From: Winogradskyella vidalii
GTDB taxonomy: Bacteria; Bacteroidota; Bacteroidia; Flavobacteriales; Flavobacteriaceae
NCBI RefSeq assembly: GCF_013403955.1
Contig: NZ_JABFDG010000006.1
Span: 62,001-126,000 of the forward strand
Direction: 5' to 3'
Length of the DNA: 64,000 nt
In this document: piece by piece, positions 1 to 9,569 of the stretch
Position numbering within the stretch: the first letter of the stretch is position 1
How the letters are laid out: each line of letters begins with the position of its first letter
Notes under the pieces: generated by a model
Database searches by the model: none
What the model saw: only the letters and a program-made list of their open reading frames with translations
Told to the model about the DNA's origin: nothing
Position numbers and translations under genes: made by a program

Positions 1-3000
1 CACCGTGTAAGGTGGTATTCCTGCAGTGTCTAATGTAACATCGATTTCGTATTCCCCTTCATTCACGGTACACTGATTGTTAACATCTGCTGAAATAACA
101 GGTGTTGGCTCCATGTCTAATACTTGAACAGGACTCGTTACAACACAATTGTAAGCGTCAATGACATGCACATAATAGCTACCAGCATCAAGATTAAATG
201 TACTTGAAGCATTCCAAGCAGCATCTGTAGCCAATGGGGCAGTAGCTGTTGTTGTAATTTGATATTGGTAAGGTGGTGTTCCGTTAGAGCCAATAGCACT
301 TATAATTCCTGAGTTAGCTTCACAATTTGCAATCTGATCAATAGAAACTGCTAATTCTAATGGGAAAGCAGATTCTGTAATATTAAATGGAATTGTAACC
401 ACACCACAGCCTGCATTTGGACCTGAAGTTTCTGTAATAGAAACAAAGTAATTTCCAAATGGTAGTGGCCCTAAGTCTACAACATCTAACGAACCATTTG
501 CTGGTACAGACCCTGAACCTGATATGCCTGTGGTGTTTAAACTTAAAGCATCGAAAATTTCATAGTCTACACTAACTGCGCTTCCATAGTTACTGTTTAT
601 AGTAAAGGAAACGTTTCCGTCTGCACTTCCTGTACACGTAATATTATTAGCACTAACAGCACTTGCCGTTAAGGTTGAATTTGTTGGAATAGGAAGTGTT
701 GAAGGTTCATAATAGCTACAATTTGTAGATTGATCATAAACAATAAATGTATAAAGTACACCAGGAATTAAACCTGTAAATGTAGCAGATTCACTTCCTG
801 GAGAATCTTCAGCTAACCAAGTTCCTGTAGGATATTCAAAACCTGGCCCTTCATATATACTAAAGAAGAAAGGTCCGGCACTAGTTAAAGTTGACCCAAT
901 ACTTACTTCAGCAACTCCACCAGTTGTACAATCCACAGCTGCAGTAATATTAATATCTAAATCTGTTGGAGGCGAAGCGACCAATACATCTTGAACAAGA
1001 ATTGAACAGCCATTAGCATCGACAACATTTATTTGGTACAATCCAAAATCTACAACATCAAAACTAACCGATGTAGATCCTGTTGCATTAAGCTCAGAGT
1101 TTTCATAACCATTAGTTCCTGTAACAAAATAATTATAAGGTGCTGTTCCTCCTGTTACAGCATTTATTATTATTGAACCTTGCGAAATACCTGTGACATC
1201 ATTACATGTAATATCAATGGCTTCGTAATCTATATTAATGTCATCTGGTTGATCTATGGTGACCACTTCAGTAGCAGTACAAGACTTAGAATCTGTAACG
1301 GTTACAGTATATGTACCTGCTGGTAAACCTGAAGTTTGCGTTCCAAAATCTGTTCCTGTAGTGTCATTGTTGATATTGATTACAAAAGGTGGTGTTCCTG
1401 TTGTTGTGTCAATAGTCACATCTATGGCACCGTTAGTATCACCATGACATAATATAGGTTCTGTTTGTGTTACTAAACTTAAAGCCGGTAATGATAACGG
1501 ATTTACAGTAACTACTGATTCTGCAGTACAACCATTAGCATCTGTAATTTGAAACTGATAGTCACCCGCAATTGTTGTTGTGTATGTAAAAGGTGACCCT
1601 GTTGCTCCTAAAGACGTATAAGCAGCGCCATCAATAGAAACGGCATAGGTGTATGGTGCTGAACCAGAAATGGTTCCTGTTATAAGCGCCTCTGGTGTTG
1701 CTGAACAATCTAAACCTTCGGTTAATACAACAGCTAGAGTAGGTGTAGAGATAGGGTCTATAGTGTGAGATTCACTGTAGACACAATCGTTTTCATCTTT
1801 AACTTGAAACGTATACGTTCCAGGTTCTAATCCTGAAAAATCAGTTGATGTTTGATACGAAGTTGCAGCTGAAGCAGGTGCTGTAATTTGATATTCTAAA
1901 GTTCCAACCCCTCCAGTGGTTCCCACAATAGAAACTGTTGTAGTATTTGTAGGACAGGTAACAGGTAGGTTGTCAAACTCTAAATTTGTTGGAGGGTTAA
2001 GACCTTCTATTGTGATTTCTTCTGAAGCAGTACCACAACCACTAGAATCTATAATAAAAACAGTGTAATCTCCTGGAGTTAAGTTATCAAATACGGTATC
2101 AGTTTGATAGTTAATACCATCAATACTATAGCTGTATGGTGCATCTCCTCCTGTAGCACTTGTAACTGTAATTTCTCCTAGAGATGAACATGTTAAAGGT
2201 GTTGTTAATTCAACTGTTCCTACTATTGTAGACGCTGAATTTATTGTTACAGTTTGAGGGGTTGTTTCACAAGCTTCAGACCCTGAAGTATATTGCAACT
2301 GAACTTCATAATCTCCTGCTGTTAAACCGTAAAACACATTAGAACTAACATAGGTAACACCTCCATCAATACTATACATTATACTATTTCCATTAGCGTT
2401 TGAAACATTAACAGTAAGTATTCCAGCATTACTAGAGTCTACACATGTAATATCTATGGTGCTTACAGTAAACTCTGGTTCTTCAATAGCCTCAATCGTA
2501 ATTGTAACATCGGTAGTACAGTTATTAGAATCTGTAACTGTAATATCATAAGTCCCAGCTTCAGATACTGGTATTTCTGGAACAGTTTGAAACTCTGTTT
2601 CACCATTTACAAAGTAGAAGTAAGGTGCTGTTCCACCTACAGGATACACTGTTATTTCTCCTTCTGTACAATTTAATGGATTAGTTAATGCTACAGTTGC
2701 AGTTAATATAGGCGGTTCTACTATAGTTATATCTTCTGTAAAAGTACAGCCGTTTTCAGACTCTATGGTTGCTGTATAGGTTCCCGGATTAAGATTTTGA
2801 AATGTATGGCTGTTATCCATAATAGGACCAACACTATTTATTAAACTCCCAGATTGGTGAAGCGTGAATGAATATTGAGGGTCAATATCATTAGCTGCTA
2901 AATGAATGCTTCCTTTATCACCATGACAAAGTGGTTGTGATACCGTTATAGTACCACTAAAGTCGCGATCTCTAATTTGCACATCAGGAACTGTAAATAC

Positions 3001-5325
3001 ACATGGATTTGTTTCTACACCAATTTGTCTCACATAGATGGTATAAAAATCAGCTGTATCTATAGTGAAAACATTACTATTTTGAAAATTTGTACCATCA
3101 ATACTAAATTCATAACCAGATGGTACACCGTTTACGGTTATACTTCCGTTAGTTTCACAAATGATGTCTGTAGCATTAACCGTTGGGTTTAATACGTTTT
3201 CATAGACATTAAAATAAAACTGAAGAAAACACCCACCAGGGTAATTAATAGTAATGCGATATTGACCCGAGGTATCTGCTAAAAAGCTAGATCCACTACC
3301 AACTTCATTCCAAGTACAAGAGGTGCTTTCATTGGCACAATCTGTATCTGTAACAGCATCACAACTAGATTCGTCTAGTTGTTCCCAAATAACAGCGGTA
3401 GAATTAGAAATATTAGTTTCAATTAATCTTGAATCATCTGCACCACATAAGAATATATTTGGTAATAATTTTCCATCGTTAGGACAAGTAACCACTTCAT
3501 CTGCATAAGGAATCACAGGATTGGTAGTATTAGAACCAAAAAGCTCCACTTCAAAAGCTTGAGTAATAGATTGACAAGGCGCATCCGCAATATTATAAGA
3601 ATAGTAAGTTCCAGTATCGCTTACTGTTATTGTTTGTGTGTTTGCTATGACCGGTGTTCCAGAAGGGCTTGTAGACCATTCATAAGAGGAGTAGCCATCT
3701 GCAGCAGTTAGTTCTACACTATCGCCACATAACACAATTTCTTCAATAAAAGTACAATCTAAATCGGCCAAGAAGTTAGTCGCTCTAGGTGAAATTAAAC
3801 AGCCTGTATTACCACTTAAACTTGGATCGTCTGTAATATTAAAATTAGGGTTATAAAACCCATTGTAAGAGGCAAAAGCTTGATTACTTATAATGTTAGA
3901 ACAAGCATCTACAAGTAAATTACAAGCATCTACCACCTGAACTTCTATACGAATTTCATATACAGGATCTTCTTCTTCAACTAAAGCATCTTCTATAGCA
4001 AAAATAATCTCTCTTGTGTCTGGATCATAACTAGAGACCGTAACACCAGGAGGCAGTACTAAATCTTCTGGGTAATTAAAAATAATATTAATAGGAAGGA
4101 CATCTCTAATTTGAAAATTAGTAGCATTATCATTTCCTGTATTTTGAAACCCAATCACATAATTTAAAGACGACCCAAGTCCTACGTTTTGGTCGCCAAT
4201 ATCATTTCCGGCATCATCTTCCACAATTTTGGTTAATACTATATGAGGTTCTATAATTTCTACGGCAAAAGCAAAAAAGTAAGGAAAAAAGGTGTCGCCA
4301 CTAGTTTCCAACCTAATCACACCAGAGGTGGCATCATTTGCAATCACTGAGTTACCAGGATTTGGAATAGCGATAACGCCTGTATCAAATCCTAAAGTAT
4401 TAGTACTGTTTGGCACTCTATCATTTACAGGTGTTGCATCTAATTGGGTAACTGAACTATTAAAGAAATTTGAAACCTGACGATCGGCAGTAGATAGACT
4501 AACACCATTAAGTTTTAAACGATCTCCTAAAATTGGACTATCACCTTCTAGTGTAGCAAAAGCAAAATTAGCTCTTACTGGTGCCGGTGCAGGAATAGTT
4601 CTAAAGCCATCAACTGGAATATCTAATGCTGGATTACCTCCAGGAACACTAATTGAACTAAAGCCATCAAAACTAGTAATTGATTTTCCTGGTAATGTAG
4701 GGTCTTCATAAACAATAAATAAAGACCAACCGGCAGATTCCCCTGTACCATTATAAGGACTGTATGATGCTGTTCTACCTTCTCCAGAAGATACATTTGC
4801 AACCGTATAAGTTCCTAAGTCAACACCCGATCCATAACTTGTAACAATAGATGTAACATCTGCAAAACAGGCATAAGAAAAACTATCGCCACCATCAACA
4901 GAACTACTTTCTGCATCATAAATTATAGTGCCTTCTATATCGTTATAGCCCCCAATTGGACCTTTAAATTTTACGTTTGTAATAGGTTCATCACCTGGAT
5001 TAACCGCTCCCCAATAGAGTCCGGCATAAATAATCTGGTAACAATTTGGATTATCAATAGTCAAATCTGCACTGGAAGAACTAAATGTTGAAGGGTCACC
5101 GTCAATGTCAATATATTGCATATTGACTAGGTGATTATATTGAGAATCATTATTAAAAGCGTCATTATTTGGTCCCAATATATTGTTACCAATGAGCACA
5201 ATGTCTCCTTTTAAATCTTCATTAAACCTCGGTGTAAAGGGTTCATAATTTTGGGCAAATGCTAGCTGACCAATAATGAGTACTAGGGCAAGCATTGCTA
5301 TTCTAGAAAAAGTAGGTTTTTTCAT
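1..5325 (-). CDS. Giant SprB-repeat surface adhesin, N-terminal 1775 residues (cut by window edge)
   Basis: The reading frame is open from an ATG at 5325 to base 1 and continues beyond the window, so the C-terminus is unseen. A signal peptide (MKKPTFSRIAMLALVLIIGQ, cleavage near AFAQ) leads into a roughly 300-residue region with an AGLYWGA motif. A DUF11-like domain follows at about residues 355-470 (LNYVIGFQNTGNDNATNFQI), then a PKD/Ig-like segment near 510-570. The rest is a long series of SprB-type repeats with recurring 'C..G.I.......GG..PY.Y.I' and 'L.PG.Y' motifs. Proteins of this kind are exported by the type IX secretion system and act as mobile adhesins in gliding or as biofilm and polymer-binding adhesins. 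It is the third gene of an operon with the PorP/SprF-like protein and the type B CTD protein. A C-terminal type B sorting domain is expected outside the window. Family assignment is firm; the ligand is unknown. Confidence 0.88.
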   Translation of the reverse strand, partial: MKKPTFSRIAMLALVLIIGQLAFAQNYEPFTPRFNEDLKGDIVLIGNNILGPNNDAFNNDSQYNHLVNMQYIDIDGDPSTFSSSSADLTIDNPNCYQIIYAGLYWGAVNPGDEPITNVKFKGPIGGYNDIEGTIIYDAESSSVDGGDSFSYACFADVTSIVTSYGSGVDLGTYTVANVSSGEGRTASYSPYNGTGESAGWSLFIVYEDPTLPGKSITSFDGFSSISVPGGNPALDIPVDGFRTIPAPAPVRANFAFATLEGDSPILGDRLKLNGVSLSTADRQVSNFFNSSVTQLDATPVNDRVPNSTNTLGFDTGVIAIPNPGNSVIANDATSGVIRLETSGDTFFPYFFAFAVEIIEPHIVLTKIVEDDAGNDIGDQNVGLGSSLNYVIGFQNTGNDNATNFQIRDVLPINIIFNYPEDLVLPPGVTVSSYDPDTREIIFAIEDALVEEEDPVYEIRIEVQVVDACNLLVDACSNIISNQAFASYNGFYNPNFNITDDPSLSGNTGCLISPRATNFLADLDCTFIEEIVLCGDSVELTAADGYSSYEWSTSPSGTPVIANTQTITVSDTGTYYSYNIADAPCQSITQAFEVELFGSNTTNPVIPYADEVVTCPNDGKLLPNIFLCGADDSRLIETNISNSTAVIWEQLDESSCDAVTDTDCANESTSCTWNEVGSGSSFLADTSGQYRITINYPGGCFLQFYFNVYENVLNPTVNATDIICETNGSITVNGVPSGYEFSIDGTNFQNSNVFTIDTADFYTIYVRQIGVETNPCVFTVPDVQIRDRDFSGTITVSQPLCHGDKGSIHLAANDIDPQYSFTLHQSGSLINSVGPIMDNSHTFQNLNPGTYTATIESENGCTFTEDITIVEPPILTATVALTNPLNCTEGEITVYPVGGTAPYFYFVNGETEFQTVPEIPVSEAGTYDITVTDSNNCTTDVTITIEAIEEPEFTVSTIDITCVDSSNAGILTVNVSNANGNSIMYSIDGGVTYVSSNVFYGLTAGDYEVQLQYTSGSEACETTPQTVTINSASTIVGTVELTTPLTCSSLGEITVTSATGGDAPYSYSIDGINYQTDTVFDNLTPGDYTVFIIDSSGCGTASEEITIEGLNPPTNLEFDNLPVTCPTNTTTVSIVGTTGGVGTLEYQITAPASAATSYQTSTDFSGLEPGTYTFQVKDENDCVYSESHTIDPISTPTLAVVLTEGLDCSATPEALITGTISGSAPYTYAVSIDGAAYTSLGATGSPFTYTTTIAGDYQFQITDANGCTAESVVTVNPLSLPALSLVTQTEPILCHGDTNGAIDVTIDTTTGTPPFVININNDTTGTDFGTQTSGLPAGTYTVTVTDSKSCTATEVVTIDQPDDINIDYEAIDITCNDVTGISQGSIIINAVTGGTAPYNYFVTGTNGYENSELNATGSTSVSFDVVDFGLYQINVVDANGCSILVQDVLVASPPTDLDINITAAVDCTTGGVAEVSIGSTLTSAGPFFFSIYEGPGFEYPTGTWLAEDSPGSESATFTGLIPGVLYTFIVYDQSTNCSYYEPSTLPIPTNSTLTASAVSANNITCTGSADGNVSFTINSNYGSAVSVDYEIFDALSLNTTGISGSGSVPANGSLDVVDLGPLPFGNYFVSITETSGPNAGCGVVTIPFNITESAFPLELAVSIDQIANCEANSGIISAIGSNGTPPYQYQITTTATAPLATDAAWNASSTFNLDAGSYYVHVIDAYNCVVTSPVQVLDMEPTPVISADVNNQCTVNEGEYEIDVTLDTAGIPPYTV

Positions 5326-5394
5326 GTTATTTAATTTAAGTCATCATTTTATTCCTCGGGGCAGAGACGAAAACGATGGGTGGCTTAACTCTTA

Positions 5395-8022
5395 TTAATT
5401 TTCAATTTTTACGATTGACATTTTTCCATTATATGGTCTGTTTCCTTTTGATTCTAAGGCTTTATTCGCACTTCCGATATCATCGAATTTATCATAGAAT
5501 ATGTAATATTTACTGGTGCTTACATCATGGAAAAAATCTACATCCGATCTACCAGAAGCAACCATTTTGGTTACAAATTCATTTCTTCTTTCCGTATCAC
5601 TATGTACAGCAATGATTAAATAATAGCCACTTTTAACTTTATCGATATTCTTTAAAATTTTAATATTGTTTCCGAGGGTTTCTCCAAAATCAAAATCTTC
5701 AGCTTTAAGAGGTGTTTCGCTTAATTTAGTTGTTTGTATTATATTTTTTAATACGGCTCTATCATGGCTGTATCTATCCTCTTCACTGTTATAAGCCGCA
5801 CGTTTAATACGTTTTCTTCTTTCAATTTCTATAGCCGTTTTAATAGCTTCAAGTTCAGCTACTAGTTCATTTTTTAAATTATTGAATTTCAATTGTTCTG
5901 ATTTTAATCTTTTTATTTCATTTTTATAAAATAAAGTGATTTCATCTAACGCATATTCTTTATTAGAAGCTCTTTCTTCATAGAGTTGTGTTAATTCATC
6001 AATTTTTTCATTTTGTGATAGGGTTACTTCTTCTAAATCTGCTATTATACCATTAAGCTTATTGTTTTCTGCAGTTACACTTTTAAACGGTTTTGGTTGT
6101 ACTGTAATACCTTGATTACTTAAATTATTTTCTTTTTTGAGGTCTTTGAGATCCTGATTTTTTATATCAACAATTTCTTTGAATTGTTTAAACAGTTGAC
6201 CTTGAAGTACTTTTGAGTCTTCGGTAACCTTAGTGATATGTAGCATTGATTTAGCCAATTCATCTTTAGGGTTTGCAATAGCATCTTCCTTCGCCTTTTG
6301 TTCTGCAAGTAGTTTAGCTTGTGCTTCGGCTTCTTCCTTCGCCTTTTGATCTGCAAGTAGCTTAGCTTGTGCTTCGGTTTCTTCTTTAGCTTTTTGTTCT
6401 GCTAATTGTAATGCTTTTGCTTCGGCTTCCTCTTTGGCTTTTTGTTCTGTTAACTGTAATGCTTTTGCTTCGGCTTCTTCTTTGGCTTTCTGTTCTGCTA
6501 ATTGCAATGCTTTAGCTTCCGCCTCTTCTTTAGCTTTCTGTTCTGCTAATTGCAATGCTTTAGCTTCAGCCTCTTCTTTAGCTTTCTGCTCTGCTAATTG
6601 TAATGCTTTTGCTTCAGCTTCTTCTTTGGCTTTCTGTTCTGCTAATTGTAATGCTTTTGCTTCGGCTTCCTCTTTAGCTTTCTGTTCTGCTAATTGTAAT
6701 GCTTTTGCTTCGGTTTCTTCTTTGGCTTTTTGTTCTGCTAACTGTTGTGCTTTGGCTTCTTGTTCTGCTTGAATTCTTGCTCGGGTTGCAGCTATTTCTT
6801 CTGCTTTTTTATCTGCTTCAATTTTATCTAGTTCCGCTTGTACTTCAGCTAATTCTTGTGCTTTTTGTGCTTCAGCTTCTTGCTGCGCTTTTTGTTCGGC
6901 TTCTAAAATTTTAGCTTGTTCGTCAGCTTCAGCTTTTGCCTTTTGCTCAGCGGCTAATTTGGCTTGAGTAGCTGCTTGTGTATCTATTTTTGATTTATTA
7001 GATGTATTCGTAGCGGCTACTTTAGATTTTGAAGTTTTAGAAACACGACGTCTCTTATTTCCATTAGAAAGGATGCTACTTACTTCATCTTCACGGCTAT
7101 AATAATAATAGTTATTATTTTTGAATCGGTAGGCTAGGGTAATTTCATGTGCTGATCCAAAGACATCTATATCACCCAATGCTTTTTCATAATTATATTC
7201 AATAGCAATTTGTGTGGTAATATTTATTCCAACACCCCCTGAAGCGCCATAAAGTGTATTATATCCTGCTTGTGCCCATATTCCTTTAGGAACGGTTACC
7301 ATCACAACACCAGAAATAATCGTTTCGTCCTTTTGAAATTCTGATCGGATTAAACTTGTAAACTTACTATTATCAAAAAATCCTCTACTACTCATGTAGC
7401 CTGTATACATTAAGTGTGCTTCAATGCTTTGCTGAGGATCATCTTCTATGAGTGCTGAAGATGTAAAATTATAAAGGGCTAAATTGTTTATTGATAATCC
7501 AAAATCTAAAAACTCTGTACCGTAATTAATACCAGGATTAATAGTTAGTAAAAAATTCTCTGGTACATTTTGCAGCGAAGGATCATCAAAGTTAGTGACT
7601 ACGTTTGCAGTATTAACACCGCTTTTGTAAGCACCAATATTAATTCCGAAGGTTAGGTTTTTATCTCGACCAACTTGAGCGTTGTAAGCAAAATTAAGAA
7701 GTCCTCCAAAGGTTGTTAAAACTCCATAGTTTTGTTGAAACACACCTAATCCTGCACCAATATTTTCTCCAAATCTACCCGAATAACTTGCTAAATAGGT
7801 TAGTGGAGCATTTTCAAATTGTACCCATTCACGTTTGTTATAAAAGCTAATATATTTTGTTTGTTCTCTAACAAAACTAAATGTTGGGTTAATAGTAAAT
7901 CGGTTAAAGGTTAAAGAATTTCGGCTTGGTATATCAAGAGAAACTACGCCATCATCTTCTTGAGCGTAGAATGTCTGTATAAAACAGAAACATAATATAA
8001 AAAGTAAAAACGGTGCTTTCAT
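5395..8022 (-). CDS. PorP/SprF-family type IX secretion outer-membrane protein with long coiled-coil tail
   Basis: 875 residues. A signal peptide ends near FIQTFYAQ. Residues 1-310 form the PorP/SprF-like beta-barrel (R.SLTFNRFTINPTFSFV at the start, AYNAQVGRDKNLTFGINIGAY, late IAIEYNYEKALGDIDVFGSAHEI). A long Ala/Glu/Lys/Gln-rich coiled coil follows, including ten 16-residue repeats. The last 90 residues resemble a SPOR-like fold (SGYYLIIAVHSDTERRNEFV, ending KMSIVKIEN). PorP/SprF proteins assist export or attachment of type B CTD adhesins in Bacteroidota. The start codon lies 1 bp after the stop of the upstream type B CTD gene, which implies translational coupling, and the adhesin gene begins 69 bp downstream. 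Canonical SprF is a barrel of about 330 residues. The extension is therefore extra, and probably spans the periplasm to reach peptidoglycan or T9SS parts (inference). Confidence 0.87.
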   Translation of the reverse strand: MKAPFLLFILCFCFIQTFYAQEDDGVVSLDIPSRNSLTFNRFTINPTFSFVREQTKYISFYNKREWVQFENAPLTYLASYSGRFGENIGAGLGVFQQNYGVLTTFGGLLNFAYNAQVGRDKNLTFGINIGAYKSGVNTANVVTNFDDPSLQNVPENFLLTINPGINYGTEFLDFGLSINNLALYNFTSSALIEDDPQQSIEAHLMYTGYMSSRGFFDNSKFTSLIRSEFQKDETIISGVVMVTVPKGIWAQAGYNTLYGASGGVGINITTQIAIEYNYEKALGDIDVFGSAHEITLAYRFKNNNYYYYSREDEVSSILSNGNKRRRVSKTSKSKVAATNTSNKSKIDTQAATQAKLAAEQKAKAEADEQAKILEAEQKAQQEAEAQKAQELAEVQAELDKIEADKKAEEIAATRARIQAEQEAKAQQLAEQKAKEETEAKALQLAEQKAKEEAEAKALQLAEQKAKEEAEAKALQLAEQKAKEEAEAKALQLAEQKAKEEAEAKALQLAEQKAKEEAEAKALQLTEQKAKEEAEAKALQLAEQKAKEETEAQAKLLADQKAKEEAEAQAKLLAEQKAKEDAIANPKDELAKSMLHITKVTEDSKVLQGQLFKQFKEIVDIKNQDLKDLKKENNLSNQGITVQPKPFKSVTAENNKLNGIIADLEEVTLSQNEKIDELTQLYEERASNKEYALDEITLFYKNEIKRLKSEQLKFNNLKNELVAELEAIKTAIEIERRKRIKRAAYNSEEDRYSHDRAVLKNIIQTTKLSETPLKAEDFDFGETLGNNIKILKNIDKVKSGYYLIIAVHSDTERRNEFVTKMVASGRSDVDFFHDVSTSKYYIFYDKFDDIGSANKALESKGNRPYNGKMSIVKIEN
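6277..6756 (-). repeat. Ten in-frame 48-bp tandem repeats coding for a coiled coil
   Basis: Ten consecutive 16-codon units encode variants of AKALQLAEQKAKEEAE inside the PorP/SprF-like gene. The first unit reads AKAQQLAEQKAKEETE and the last two drift to AQAKLLA(D/E)QKAKE. Neighbouring units differ at few bases, so the array is recent enough to change copy number by slippage or recombination. The opposite strand has an open frame of 112 codons here (6434-6772) only because of this repeat. Confidence 0.95.
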
Positions 8023-8023
8023 A

Positions 8024-9487
8024 TTATTTTAATACTGTAATAGTTCCTTTTTTAGTTTGGTTATCGCTTGTTGTAATGATATAATAAAACACCTGATTAA
8101 TGCTGGTGCTGTTTAAATTGTTTTCTGGCCAATTGTTTTGATAATCATTGGTTTTTAACACCACTTTACCACGGTTGGTCATTATTGTTACTTCGGTATT
8201 AGTACCACTAACGTAAGCTGATGGTAAAATCCATGTATCGTTTATTAAATCGCCATTTGGACTGATTATATTTGGAATTTTTTCAACGTCAGGAAAGAGA
8301 TCTAGCGCTTCTTCAATTGTAAATAAATAAGCTATTGAAGCAGAACACCCTGTCGTTTCTGTAATTACAACTTCGTAATCACCAAATTCTGTTGCTTCAA
8401 AAGAAGCTTCAGTTGCACCAGAAATAATTGTACCATTTAGATACCAAACAAATTCTGGGTTTTGAGCTGTTGAGGTCACATTTACGACTAGTGATTCTCC
8501 TGAAAACATCTGATTTACTTCTGGTACATCAATAGTACTTTCAAATAATTCACTAACTAATTCTATAGAGCCTGATGCCGAACATTCTCCTAAATCAACT
8601 TGTACTGAATACGTACCTGAGGAATCTGTTTGATACATTTGGTCTGTAGCCTCTGGAATTAAATTACCATCTTTAAACCATTGGTAAGAATTGCCACCTA
8701 TAGTACTTAAGGTGGTGTAGCCTTGTTCTGGACAAAATGGATTTCCTAAACTAGATGAGATTGTTGCGTTAGCTTCACCAGAAACGGCTTCGCTTATGGT
8801 AACTCGGTTAGAAAAAGAGTTAGACGTACAGGTTCCGTAATTGGTTTTTACAAAATAAGTCCCTTCAGTATCTACAGATAATGTTGGTCCATCAGCAATA
8901 TGCGTAGACGTTGTTGGTCCGGTTTCTTTAAACCACTTAAAAGTAAGATTAGGGTAGAGTAGTGGTGAATCGTTAGTTCCGGTTCCGGGATTATCAATAC
9001 TTAATAAATAACTTCCACCTGAGCAATAGGCACCTGTTGAAACTAAATTGTTTATGGTAAAAGGTGAATCTTGAATTTTATAATACGCTGCAAATGGTAC
9101 TGATTTAGAACTCGTGGCTACAGGAGCACTAGTTTTAATTCGAATACGGTAATTTTCGCCAGCTGTTGTTTCTGGAATAGCAAAATCTATAGTTGCAGGT
9201 GATGTTGTAATTGCTCCTGAAGCAGTTGTATGTATTATTGTTGGGCTTGTAAAGTCGCCATCTGCATCAGACATTTCTATTGTAAATTGATTTGATGCAC
9301 TTAAAGCCGATTCTGGTGAAAAAATAAAGGTTGTACTATAGGTGTTAAATGATTCACTTGCACAAGCCTGACTAAACCCAAGATTTGGCGTACCAATAAC
9401 TATTTGCGCTTGGGCACGATTTGATATAAATGTGACAAGTAGGCATAATCCAAGTATGAATTGAGTTAGGGTAGTAGGTTTAAGCAT
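8024..9487 (-). CDS. Secreted Ig-like protein with type B (gliding-motility-associated) C-terminal sorting domain
   Basis: 487 residues with a signal peptide ending near SNRAQAQ. The body holds several PKD/Ig-like modules with paired cysteines (SYQWFKDGNLIPEATD, PEFVWYLNGTIISGA). The last 90 residues form the CHU_C/TIGR04131-type domain: FPDVEKIPNIISPNGDLIND, an MTNRGKVV strand, then YYIITTSDNQTKKGTITVLK at the end. This domain directs type IX export and surface attachment. It is the first gene of the adhesin operon. The downstream PorP/SprF-like protein starts 1 bp after its stop, the usual pairing of a type B CTD protein with its own barrel. The ligand is unknown. Confidence 0.87.
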   Translation of the reverse strand: MLKPTTLTQFILGLCLLVTFISNRAQAQIVIGTPNLGFSQACASESFNTYSTTFIFSPESALSASNQFTIEMSDADGDFTSPTIIHTTASGAITTSPATIDFAIPETTAGENYRIRIKTSAPVATSSKSVPFAAYYKIQDSPFTINNLVSTGAYCSGGSYLLSIDNPGTGTNDSPLLYPNLTFKWFKETGPTTSTHIADGPTLSVDTEGTYFVKTNYGTCTSNSFSNRVTISEAVSGEANATISSSLGNPFCPEQGYTTLSTIGGNSYQWFKDGNLIPEATDQMYQTDSSGTYSVQVDLGECSASGSIELVSELFESTIDVPEVNQMFSGESLVVNVTSTAQNPEFVWYLNGTIISGATEASFEATEFGDYEVVITETTGCSASIAYLFTIEEALDLFPDVEKIPNIISPNGDLINDTWILPSAYVSGTNTEVTIMTNRGKVVLKTNDYQNNWPENNLNSTSINQVFYYIITTSDNQTKKGTITVLK

Positions 9488-9569
9488 TAGGTTTAGGGAT
9501 TGTAAAGTTTTATCTATACGCTATATTGGGGTTTGTTACTTTTTATTACGAAATACGTATTTATTGTTA

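Noticed and set aside
6277..6756. Regularly spaced direct repeats resembling a CRISPR array
   Set aside because: The 48-bp units are contiguous with no unique spacers, stay in one reading frame and encode a coiled coil.
6434..6772. 112-codon open frame on the plus strand with a repeated Cys/Ala/Ser pattern
   Set aside because: It is the antisense of the 48-bp coding repeats of the PorP/SprF-like gene; the repeat keeps any frame open.
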